From the NCBI GenBank assembly GCA_005502805.1, contig SCMY01000001.1, forward strand, positions 310,001-374,000: 64,000 nt of DNA. The letters run 5' to 3'. Under the pieces are notes generated by a model. It was given only the letters and a program-made list of their open reading frames with translations, searched no databases and had not been told where the DNA came from. Made by a program: the position numbers and the translations under genes. The first letter of the stretch is position 1. Each line of letters starts with the position of its first letter. Of the stretch, positions 17,511-25,019 are shown piece after piece. Source of the DNA: Rhizobiales bacterium 2SD. Lineage in GTDB: Bacteria > Pseudomonadota > Alphaproteobacteria > Rhizobiales > Beijerinckiaceae.

Positions 17511-17557
17511 ACGACAAACAAGGCCCTACAAGCGGCCGCCATACCAAGGAGGAACGC

Positions 17558-18883
17558 ATGGCTCATCGCATTTCAAGGTTGTCGGCGCTGCTCATCTGCG
17601 CCGCCCTCGCCTCGCCATCGGCCGTTTCGGCCCAGGAGAACGGCCAGTTCATCCCGGTTCTCTCCTACCGAACCGGTCCCTTCGCCCCCAACGGCATTCC
17701 ATGGGCGGACGGCATCGTCGATTATCTGGAACTGCTCAACCAGCGCGATGGCGGCATCAACGGGGTCAAGATCCTCTATGAGGAATGCGAGACCGGCTAT
17801 GCGACCGACCGGGGCGTCGAATGCTATGAGCGCCTCAAGGGCAAAGGACCGACGGGCGCGGCCTTCGTCAACCCGCTGTCGACCGGCATCACCTTCGCGC
17901 TAACCGAGAAGGCGCCGGTCGACAAGATCCCGCTCGTCACGGCCGGGTTCGGGCGCTCGGAATCGAAGGATGGCAGCGTCTTCACCTGGAACTTCCCGCT
18001 GGTCGGCACCTATTGGACCGCGGCGGACGTCGCCATCCAGCACATCGCCAAGGAACTCGGCGGGACCGACAAGCTCTCCGGCCGCAAGATCGTGCTGCTC
18101 TACCATGACTCGCCCTTCGGCAAGGAGCCGATCCCGGTCCTTGAGGCCCTCGCCAAGAAGCGCGGCTTCCAGCTCACCATGATCCCGGTCGCCAATCCCG
18201 GCGTAGAGCAGAAGTCGCAATGGCTGCAGATCCGCCAGATTCGGCCGGATTACGTCGTGATGTGGGGTTGGGGCGTGATGAACCCGACCGCGATCCAGGA
18301 GGCGGCCAACGTCAACTTCCCGCGCGACAAGATGATCGGTTTCTGGTTCGCCGGCGCCGAGCCCGACGTCGTGCCCGCCGGCGCGAACGCGGTCGGCTAC
18401 AAGGCGCTCATGCTCCAGCACGGCGCCGGCCGGGCCAAGGTGCACGACGATCTCGACAAGTTCGTCTACGGCAAGGGCCTCGGCAAGTCGAAGCCCGTCG
18501 ACACCGGCGGGGTCCTGTTCAATCGCGGCATGGTCGGGGCGATGCTCGCGGTCGAGGGCATCCGCACTGCCATGAAGAAGTTCGGCAACAAGCCGATGAC
18601 GGGCGAGCAGGTGCGCTGGGGTCTGGAGAACATCGACCTCGACGAGGCCCAGCTCAAGAGCCTCGGCTTCGAGGGCATGATCAGCCCAGTGAAGATCTCC
18701 TGCGCCGATCACGAGGGCTCGAACAAGTCGCGCCTCCAGCAATGGGACGGCAAGGGCTGGAAGATCATCTCCGACTGGTACACGGCCGACGAAGCGATGC
18801 TGGCGCCGATGCTGAAGGACGCCGCCGCGCGCTATGCGAAGGAGAAGGGCATCACCCCGCGCGACTGCAGCAAGGAAAGCTGA
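17558..18883 (+). CDS. livK: ABC transporter periplasmic ligand-binding protein (LivK-like)
   Basis: A 441-residue type I periplasmic binding protein (Peripla_BP_6 family). A signal peptide of about 27 residues (RLSALLICAALASPSAVSAQ) precedes the mature protein. AGGAGG lies 6 nt before the ATG. It is longer than the classical LivK (~370 residues), as is common for family members that bind aromatic acids, amides or other carboxylates instead of leucine. The ligand cannot be read from sequence; the adjacent CoA ligase suggests a carboxylic acid. Confidence 0.87.
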   Translation: MAHRISRLSALLICAALASPSAVSAQENGQFIPVLSYRTGPFAPNGIPWADGIVDYLELLNQRDGGINGVKILYEECETGYATDRGVECYERLKGKGPTGAAFVNPLSTGITFALTEKAPVDKIPLVTAGFGRSESKDGSVFTWNFPLVGTYWTAADVAIQHIAKELGGTDKLSGRKIVLLYHDSPFGKEPIPVLEALAKKRGFQLTMIPVANPGVEQKSQWLQIRQIRPDYVVMWGWGVMNPTAIQEAANVNFPRDKMIGFWFAGAEPDVVPAGANAVGYKALMLQHGAGRAKVHDDLDKFVYGKGLGKSKPVDTGGVLFNRGMVGAMLAVEGIRTAMKKFGNKPMTGEQVRWGLENIDLDEAQLKSLGFEGMISPVKISCADHEGSNKSRLQQWDGKGWKIISDWYTADEAMLAPMLKDAAARYAKEKGITPRDCSKES

Positions 18884-18905
18884 GCGGCAGCCGGGGAGTG
18901 GGGCG

Positions 18906-19748
18906 ATGCAGCGTCTCGAACAGGGCGAAGGGGAGAGCGGCCGGCTCTCCCCGATCCTGACCGTCAACAATATCGAGGTCGTCTACGACCATGTCGCGCT
19001 CGTTCTGAAGGGCGTCTCGCTCACCGTGCCCGAGCGCGGCGTCGTCGCCCTGCTCGGCGCGAACGGCGCTGGCAAGACGACCGCCTTGCGGGCGATCTCG
19101 AACCTGCTGAAAGGCGAGCGCGGCGAGGTCACGAAGGGGTCGATCACCTTCGCGGGCGAGCGCGTCGACCGGCTGACGCCGAACAATCTTGTCCGGCGCG
19201 GCTGCATCCAGGTCCTGGAGGGCCGCCGCTGCTTCGGCCACCTGACGATTGAGGAGAACCTGCTGACGGGGGCCTATACCCGCCCCGACGGCGCCGCCGC
19301 GATCCGTCGTGATCTCGATCATATCTACGAGACCTTCCCTCGCCTGCGCCAGCGCCGGACCTCGCTCGCCGGCTATGTCTCCGGCGGCGAGCAGCAGATG
19401 TGCGCCATCGGCCGGGCGTTGATGTCGAAGCCCCGCATGATCCTGCTCGACGAGCCATCCATGGGGCTGGCGCCGCAGGTCGTCGAGGAGATATTCGCGA
19501 TCGTGCGGGAGTTGAACCTGCGCGAGGGCGTCTCCTTCCTCCTCGCCGAGCAGAACACCCGCATGGCGCTCAAATACGCGACCTATGGCTATATCCTGGA
19601 GACCGGGCGTGTGGTGATGGACGGCCCGGCCGAGGCGATGCGCGAGAACGACGACGTCAAGGAGTTCTATATCGGCCGGGCGGACGCGCAGGGCGCCAAT
19701 TTCCGCAATGTGAAGACCTATCGGCGGCGCAAGCGCTGGCTGAGTTGA
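18906..19748 (+). CDS. livF: Liv-type ABC transporter ATP-binding protein (LivF)
   Basis: A 280-residue ATPase: Walker A GANGAGKTT (51-59), signature VSGGEQQMCAIGRALM, Walker B MILLDEPSMGLAPQVVEEIF. It has the LivF-type ending with NDDVKEFYIG. The start at MQRLEQGEGE follows GGGGAGTGGGGCG and lies 22 bp after livK. Its stop is only 7 bp from the stop of the convergent paaI-like gene, so the two operons abut tail to tail. Confidence 0.9.
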   Translation: MQRLEQGEGESGRLSPILTVNNIEVVYDHVALVLKGVSLTVPERGVVALLGANGAGKTTALRAISNLLKGERGEVTKGSITFAGERVDRLTPNNLVRRGCIQVLEGRRCFGHLTIEENLLTGAYTRPDGAAAIRRDLDHIYETFPRLRQRRTSLAGYVSGGEQQMCAIGRALMSKPRMILLDEPSMGLAPQVVEEIFAIVRELNLREGVSFLLAEQNTRMALKYATYGYILETGRVVMDGPAEAMRENDDVKEFYIGRADAQGANFRNVKTYRRRKRWLS

Positions 19749-19755
19749 GACACGC

Positions 19756-20205
19756 TCAAGACGGCATCGCCTCGGCGATCCGGCGCGACTGGCCCCGGAA
19801 CTCCGCCACTACCTTGCCGGTCGCCGCATCGGTGACCGAGCAATCGTAGATCGCGGTCCGGCTCGTGCGCGAGCGCTCCAGCGCGCGGGCGATGAGGCGG
19901 TCGCCCGGCTGCACCGGGCGCACGAAAGCGATCGTGCAATGCTGAGCCACAGCCTGGCTGCCATGGCTGTTGCAGGCGATCGACAAGGCGGTATCGGCCA
20001 GCGTGAACAGGACGCCGCCATGGCAGGTGCCGAAGGCGTTCAGCGCGTTCGGCGGGACGGTCATCTCCAGTTCCGCTTCGCCAGGCCCGGCCTTGCGCAG
20101 GCGGAAGCCGAAACTGCGTGCGGGCGCATCGCCGGACAGCATGAAATCGGCGCAACGCCGGGCCAGGGCCTCGGCGTCGTCAGGCGGCGTGGTCGGTTGC
20201 TGCAT
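19756..20205 (-). CDS. paaI: PaaI-type hotdog acyl-CoA thioesterase
   Basis: A 149-residue hotdog-fold protein. The helix segment HGGVLFTLAD (His62, Asp71) is the PaaI active-site motif and the later TIAFVRPVQPGDRL is conserved. PaaI enzymes hydrolyse acyl-CoA thioesters, often as a rescue step that frees trapped CoA. Its start lies 26 nt inside the meaB gene in another frame, so it is the last gene of the mutase operon. Here it may release CoA from side products of the mutase or ligase. Phenylacetate genes are not in the window, so the paa pathway itself is not implied. Confidence 0.82.
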   Translation of the reverse strand: MQQPTTPPDDAEALARRCADFMLSGDAPARSFGFRLRKAGPGEAELEMTVPPNALNAFGTCHGGVLFTLADTALSIACNSHGSQAVAQHCTIAFVRPVQPGDRLIARALERSRTSRTAIYDCSVTDAATGKVVAEFRGQSRRIAEAMPS

Positions 20206-21187
20206 CGCTGCGGTCCGTCATGCGAGCGGCCTCGGGGTCGCGGTCCAAATGCGAGGCGTCGAGACTGAGCGCGGCGGCGCAGACAATGCTCGTCTCCCCT
20301 GCCGCGACACGGTCCAGCATCGCCTCGAACGCGTCGTCCTGCCGCTCGGCCACGGAGCGTTTCACGATGGCTGCGGCGGCTTCCGCGACGAGGCGGCGAA
20401 GCCGGGCGCGGCGGCGCTCGCTGTGCTGTGCCGGGTCATCGGGAGCGATAGCGTCGACCGCCGCGAGCAAGGCGGCGACGCCCTGGCCGGAGCTCGCAAC
20501 CGTCTCCAGCACAGGCACCGCCTGCTGCTCTTGCGGGCGCAGGGAGAGCATGGCGCGGAGCTGGCGTACCGTACGGGAAGCCAGCGGCAGATCGGCCTTG
20601 TTGACGACGAGGATGCTCGCAATCTCCAGGATGCCGGCCTTGATCGCTTGGACGTCGTCGCCGAGCCCCGGCGCGTTCACGACGATGCGGATGTCGGCGA
20701 CATCGACGATCTCGACCTCCGACTGACCGGCTCCCACGGTCTCGATCACGACCACGTCCCAGCCCGCGGCGTCGAAGACGTCGACGATGTGATGGGTTGT
20801 CTCCGACAGGCCGCCCAGATGGCCGCGCGCAGCGACGGAGCGGATGAAGACGCCTTCATCCTCGGTATGCCGACCCATCCGGATTCGATCACCGAGGACG
20901 GCCCCGCCTGAGAGCGGGCTCGACGGGTCGACCGCCGCGACCGCGACAGTCCGGCCCGCTTTGCGCAGCTCCGCCACGAAGGCATCGACGAGAGTCGATT
21001 TCCCCGCGCCGGGCGGACCGGTGAAGCCGATGGTCAGGGCGCGGCCGGTCCAGGGTTGGATCGCCGCCTGGAGGGCGATGGCAGCCGGCCCACCATCCTC
21101 CATCAGGGTGATCGCCCGGGCGATGGCCCGGCGCTCGCCACCGTGCAGACGGGCCGCGAGGGACGACACGGCCGTATCGATCCCCAT
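20180..21187 (-). CDS. meaB: MeaB/ArgK-type P-loop GTPase, mutase chaperone
   Basis: A 335-residue G3E GTPase. Motifs are Walker A GPPGAGKST (57-65), VDPSSPLSGGAVLGDRIRM, ETVGAGQSEVEIVD (switch/Walker B) and NKAD. MeaB proteins load coenzyme B12 on, and protect, acyl-CoA mutases. The gene starts 3 bp after the large-subunit stop, which is strong support that this operon's enzyme is a working adenosylcobalamin mutase. It ends inside the paaI gene. Confidence 0.9.
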   Translation of the reverse strand: MGIDTAVSSLAARLHGGERRAIARAITLMEDGGPAAIALQAAIQPWTGRALTIGFTGPPGAGKSTLVDAFVAELRKAGRTVAVAAVDPSSPLSGGAVLGDRIRMGRHTEDEGVFIRSVAARGHLGGLSETTHHIVDVFDAAGWDVVVIETVGAGQSEVEIVDVADIRIVVNAPGLGDDVQAIKAGILEIASILVVNKADLPLASRTVRQLRAMLSLRPQEQQAVPVLETVASSGQGVAALLAAVDAIAPDDPAQHSERRRARLRRLVAEAAAAIVKRSVAERQDDAFEAMLDRVAAGETSIVCAAALSLDASHLDRDPEAARMTDRSDAATDHAA

Positions 21188-21190
21188 CTG

Positions 21191-22870
21191 TCAGGCGATG
21201 ACGAGAGGATGGCCGAAGCCGAGCTCGCGGCGCAGGCAGGCCACGATCTCGCCATGCGTGACACCTGCCTCGGCGGCGTCGATGACCTTGCCGAAAGTGT
21301 TCTCGCCCTCGCTGTTGGCCGCGCGGGCGAGATCGTCCAGCGCCCGTGTCACCGCGACCTGGCTGCGCTCGCGCTTGAAGGCCTTGAAGCGCTCGACATG
21401 GCGCTCCATCGCCGCAAGGTCCGGGCGATCGGCGGGCGGAACCGTCGGGTCTTCATCGATCCGGTAGCAATTCACGCCGACGACCTTGCGTACGCCGGTC
21501 TCGACCTGCTCCTGGAAGGCGAGCGCGGAGTCGCCGATCATCGTCTGCACGAGCCCGGCCTCGGCCGCCTTGTACATGCCGCCAGCGGCGTCGACCTTGG
21601 CGATCACTGCCTCGATCTCGGCTTCCATCTGGTCGGTCAGGCGCTCGATGTAATAGGAGCCGCCGAGCGGGTCGATGACGTCGCAGAGGCGCGCTTCCTC
21701 GCGCAGGATGTTCTGGGTCGCGACGGCGACGCGCGCCGTCTCCTCGCTCGGTGTCGCGATCGCCTCGTCATAGGCGTCGGTGTGCAGCGACTGGAGACCG
21801 CTCAGGATGCCGGCCATGGCCTGGACCGAGACGCGGGCGATGTTGTTCAGCGGCTGCTGCTGCGTCAGGTCGACGCCCGAGGTCTGGCCGTGGAACTTGA
21901 AACGCCAGCAGGCCGGGTCCCTGGCGCCGAGCCGGTCGCGCGCGATGCGGGCCCAGATCCGCCGCCCCGCCCGGAACTTCGCGATCTCCTCGAAGAACGA
22001 GATCGAGATGTCGAAGAAGAAGGTGAAGCGACGCAGCACGTCGTCGATGTCCAGGCCGCGCCGGACGCAGTCCTCGGCATATTGGATCGCCGTCGAGAAG
22101 GTGAAGCCCATCGTCTCGGCCGGCGTCGCGCCGGCCTGCTGCATGTGCTGACCGACGACCGAGACCGGATTCCAGTTCGGCACATACCGGCGGCAGAACT
22201 CGATATGATCGAGCAGCACGCGCCGCGAGCCGGGCAGCGACAGCCGGTAGAACTGATGGTTCGCGATGAAATGCGAGATGTAGTCGCTCTGGTTGGAGGT
22301 GCCGGTCACACGCGACCAGTCGACGCCGCGGCGGCGGGCGACGCCCAGCGTGAAGGCGAGCAGCGTGAAGGGCGACGGGTCGTTCATCGCCGTCGAAATC
22401 TCGCCGATGGGAACGCCGTCGAGAGCCTGGTCCATGTGATCGGTCGTGTTGATCACCGTGCCGCAGGTGCCGAGCAGGACGGTATCGACCTCGTCGCAAT
22501 CGATGCCGCGGAAGCCGGAACAGCAGGGAAGTAGGCTGATCGCGCTGGCTCCGAGCTCGATGATGCGGCGGACGCGCTGGTTGTAGTCCTCCGGGGTGCC
22601 GAGCCCGATCAGCTGGCGCTGGGTCCAGGTGCGACCGCGGTGCATCGAGGGATAGATGCCGCGCGTATAGGGGAACTGCCCCGGGAAGTTCAGATCGTCG
22701 AGGTAGCGCTCGCTTGCCCAATCCCGCGGGGTGTAGAGCGGCTGGACCTCGATCCCCGACCGATTGCGGACGGGCGCCTCTCCCGCCATCTGGCGACCAT
22801 AGGCGGCCCGCCATTCGCCCTGAGCCTGCTCGAAGCCCGGCAGGGGCAGTTGGACAGCGCTCTGGCTCAT
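21191..22870 (-). CDS. Acyl-CoA mutase large subunit, adenosylcobalamin-dependent, atypical pocket
   Basis: A 559-residue TIM-barrel catalytic subunit of the methylmalonyl-CoA mutase family, with the B12 domain on a separate small subunit, as in isobutyryl-CoA and 2-hydroxyisobutyryl-CoA mutases. Family sequence is clear ([59 protein letters not shown]). His242 matches catalytic His244 of methylmalonyl-CoA mutase. The substrate-pocket positions differ from characterised classes: Leu87 where the known classes have Tyr, Phe or Ile; LLPCCS (113-118) where VAFDLP is usual; Asn204 where Arg or Gln is usual. These equivalences come from a hand alignment recalled from family knowledge. It overlaps the small-subunit gene by 4 nt. 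A mutase is near certain; its substrate is unknown and may be new. Confidence 0.88.
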   Translation of the reverse strand: MSQSAVQLPLPGFEQAQGEWRAAYGRQMAGEAPVRNRSGIEVQPLYTPRDWASERYLDDLNFPGQFPYTRGIYPSMHRGRTWTQRQLIGLGTPEDYNQRVRRIIELGASAISLLPCCSGFRGIDCDEVDTVLLGTCGTVINTTDHMDQALDGVPIGEISTAMNDPSPFTLLAFTLGVARRRGVDWSRVTGTSNQSDYISHFIANHQFYRLSLPGSRRVLLDHIEFCRRYVPNWNPVSVVGQHMQQAGATPAETMGFTFSTAIQYAEDCVRRGLDIDDVLRRFTFFFDISISFFEEIAKFRAGRRIWARIARDRLGARDPACWRFKFHGQTSGVDLTQQQPLNNIARVSVQAMAGILSGLQSLHTDAYDEAIATPSEETARVAVATQNILREEARLCDVIDPLGGSYYIERLTDQMEAEIEAVIAKVDAAGGMYKAAEAGLVQTMIGDSALAFQEQVETGVRKVVGVNCYRIDEDPTVPPADRPDLAAMERHVERFKAFKRERSQVAVTRALDDLARAANSEGENTFGKVIDAAEAGVTHGEIVACLRRELGFGHPLVIA

Positions 22871-23307
22871 CGGGATGCCTCCGAGAATTCGTCTGCGCGC
22901 CGTTCGCGCGCTTGCAGGCCGAGGGATGCGACGCAGTCGACGATGTCCTCGCGGCCCGCGCCGGGCCCGAAGACCTGGCTGACGCCGGCCGCGATCAGCG
23001 CGGGCTTCTCCTCCTCGGGCACGATGCCGCCGACGATGACGCCGACATGGTCGAGGCGCGCCTCGCGCAGCGCCGCCATCATCTTGGGGACGATGAGGTG
23101 GTCCGTGGCGAGCGAACTGATGCCGATGACCTCGACATCCTCCTCGAGGGCGAGCTTGACGACGCCGGCGATGGTCTGCCAGGGCGGGGTGTAGATCACC
23201 TCCATGCCGGCATCGCGCAGATAGGCGGCGACGATCCGGCTGCCGCGATCATGGCCGTCGAGGCCGATCTTGGTCACCAGAACCCGGATGGGACGTGACG
23301 TGCTCAT
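22867..23307 (-). CDS. Acyl-CoA mutase small subunit, B12-binding
   Basis: A 146-residue cobalamin-binding domain. DGHDRG (17-22) carries the DxHxxG motif whose His19 is the lower axial cobalt ligand. [10 protein letters not shown] and VGGIVPEEE are the SL and GG motifs that embrace the dimethylbenzimidazole tail. It pairs with the large subunit encoded immediately downstream (ATGA overlap) and its own start overlaps the tetR stop by 4 nt, so all three are one transcript. Confidence 0.92.
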   Translation of the reverse strand: MSTSRPIRVLVTKIGLDGHDRGSRIVAAYLRDAGMEVIYTPPWQTIAGVVKLALEEDVEVIGISSLATDHLIVPKMMAALREARLDHVGVIVGGIVPEEEKPALIAAGVSQVFGPGAGREDIVDCVASLGLQARERRADEFSEASR

Positions 23308-23897
23308 CTGCGGCCAGCCTTCTCATACCGGCGCTCCCCGAAAGCGGCCATGAATGCGTCGACGATGTGATCGAGGCTCCCGCCGAGACGGCGATACCAG
23401 ACGGGGGTCCAGTTCAGGGCGCCGATGAGGAGGAGCCTCATCAGCTTCGGATCGCGGCCGCTCTCCAGGTCCAGCTCGCCGATCAGCGCGCGGAACCGCG
23501 CCTCGTAGCGCTCGCGCTGGACCTTCAGCTCCGCCTTCGCCTCGGGGACATCGTCCGGAAGCACGCGCACGATCACGCGCGCATAGGCACTGTCGTCGAG
23601 GATCGCCTCGAGATGGGCCTTGATCGATCGCCGGAAACGAAGCTGGGAATCGGCTTCCCCGGCGACCGCCTGCTCGAGATGCCCGAGCATCCGATCGACC
23701 CCTTCCGTGTAGACGGCGATCAGCAGGGCCTGTTTCGTGGGGACATGGAAATAGACGGCGCCGGGAGTCACGCCCGCCACCTGTGCAATGTCGCGAATGG
23801 TGGTCGCGTGATAGCCTTTGTCCGCGAAATGCGACGCGGCCGCGTCAAGGAGCGCGGGGAGCCTGCTCGCCTGTCTTTTGGAGACTGTTGCAGCCAA
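23304..23897 (-). CDS. TetR-family regulator of the ligase/transport/mutase regulon
   Basis: A 197-residue TetR/AcrR repressor. The DNA-binding part is near residues 14-60 (AASHFADKGYHATTIRDIAQ, then VAGVTPGAVYFHVPTKQALL). The C-terminal domain resembles KstR2-like regulators that sense acyl-CoAs, so the inducer may be the CoA thioester made by the ligase at 12667. A 20-bp operator 15 bp upstream matches one before the ligase operon, which implies autorepression and control of both units. It is the first gene of the minus operon. Confidence 0.87.
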   Translation of the reverse strand: MAATVSKRQASRLPALLDAAASHFADKGYHATTIRDIAQVAGVTPGAVYFHVPTKQALLIAVYTEGVDRMLGHLEQAVAGEADSQLRFRRSIKAHLEAILDDSAYARVIVRVLPDDVPEAKAELKVQRERYEARFRALIGELDLESGRDPKLMRLLLIGALNWTPVWYRRLGGSLDHIVDAFMAAFGERRYEKAGRR

Positions 23898-23911
23898 GGG
23901 AAGCCTCAGAG

Positions 23912-23931
23912 CTAAGTGAACGATTGTTTAG
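23912..23931. promoter_or_regulatory. Probable TetR operator before tetR/mutase operon
   Basis: CTAAGTGAACGATTGTTTAG lies 15 bp upstream of the tetR ATG and matches the site at 12569-12588 in 17 of 20 positions, with the mismatches at positions 5, 11 and 12. Confidence 0.65.
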
Positions 23932-24493
23932 CAAACATCGACGCTGAAGGCAAGCAGCCCTGAGCTCGCACAAATGGCGTGCATCTTCGCGCCTCACGCG
24001 CGTCGGCGAAAGCTTGCACCTTGGTCAAGGCGCGCGCGGCCGACTGCAAATCCGCTCTCGGCCTCTCCATCGAGATCTTCAGCCCGGTCGAGTTCGAAAA
24101 GAAGGTGGGATTAGCCCAACCACCTGTCCACGAAACCGGCAGCAGGCCAACAGGTAGATGGTGGGGCGGCGATAGTCGCGTAGCCGCCGGCCTGGACGTC
24201 CTCACCAACCTCAAAGCCGCAAGGCAGAGGTAAAGCGTGTTGCGGCGCACAAATTGCGAACGGCCTGGCAGGTGAGGGCCACGAAGACGAGGCGGATGCT
24301 GTCAGCCCCCGAACCTGCCGCGGAAGCAGCTGCGCTGCCCTCACGGTAGCGGCTTGGGTTCACTGCGCGCCATTTGCGGACATGCGGCTGTTGTCGAACA
24401 GCAAGCACTCAGCGCACGCCCTAAAGCGTCCCCGCGAAATGGGCTCGCGGGGGCAGCCCCAAAGGTTTGTTGCCCTTATAGGTTCGACTGTCC
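23932..24493. other. Gene-poor stretch with an IS relic
   Basis: Apart from the IS3-type relic at 24050-24160 no gene is supported. The remaining sequence has ordinary GC content and only short shadow frames. Confidence 0.5.
24050..24160 (+). mobile_element. Relic of an IS3-family transposase end
   Basis: A short plus-strand frame reads LSIEIFSPVEFEKKVGLAQP followed by PVHETGSRP. SPVEFE is the conserved end of the IS3-family OrfB integrase domain (usually preceded by R.H..LG). The sequence TGTCCACGAAACCGG just after it looks like the terminal inverted repeat region of such elements. Nothing of the catalytic DDE core remains, so this is a scar. Confidence 0.5.
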
Positions 24494-25015
24494 TCACCGC
24501 GACAGCGCCGCCACGCGGTCGAGCGCCGTGCCGAAGCCGCGCAGAGAAATCGAGAGAGGCAAGGCCGCACCACCATCAACGGTGGCCTTGATCTTGAGGG
24601 CAGTACCGGCACGAAGCGCCGTCACCGTTGAGGCGTCAAAGCTGACATTGACAAGACAGCCGGCGGGCACGCAGGTCCGCAGGCGCATTGGCGTCATCGC
24701 CGGTTTGTCATCGATCTGGAAGGTGACGCCAGCATCGAGCGCCAGCCCGAGAGGCAAAGCGAGCGTGCCGGTGACCGTATTGCCGGCCGGCGCGTTCAGT
24801 TCGATCGCGAGCACGCGCTGGCCGTTCTGCTGATTTTGCTGCTGCAAGAGGGCGCAGCGTTTGGCGTTGTCAGCGACCTGACAGGCGACACGCCAGTCCT
24901 GATAGGCTTCCTGAAGGGAAGTGGCCCCGCCGGGAAGCGCCGGGGCCTGTTGGGCCTGAGCCGGGAAGGCGGTCAGGGAGGCAACTGCGAGCGAAGCGAA
25001 AAGCCTGAGCTTCAT
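24494..25015 (-). CDS. Invasion-associated locus B (IalB) family secreted protein
   Basis: A 173-residue protein with a signal peptide (LRLFASLAVASLTAFPAQAQ). The mature part has IalB family features: DWRVACQ near the N terminus, RCALLQQQ, a central beta-rich stretch (VTFQIDDKPAMTPMRLRTCV, then PAGCLVNVSFD) with paired cysteines, and a final SLRGFGTALDRV. IalB proteins are periplasmic or outer-membrane-associated; their molecular role is unclear outside Bartonella. It starts 4 bp after the autotransporter stop, so it is translated from the same message and may aid export, folding or stability of that adhesin. Confidence 0.8.
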   Translation of the reverse strand: MKLRLFASLAVASLTAFPAQAQQAPALPGGATSLQEAYQDWRVACQVADNAKRCALLQQQNQQNGQRVLAIELNAPAGNTVTGTLALPLGLALDAGVTFQIDDKPAMTPMRLRTCVPAGCLVNVSFDASTVTALRAGTALKIKATVDGGAALPLSISLRGFGTALDRVAALSR

Positions 25016-25019
25016 CTCA

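Noticed and set aside
19756..23307. Housekeeping methylmalonyl-CoA mutase of propionate metabolism
   Set aside because: The B12 domain is on a separate subunit and the carboxylate-binding Arg and the Tyr of that enzyme are replaced.
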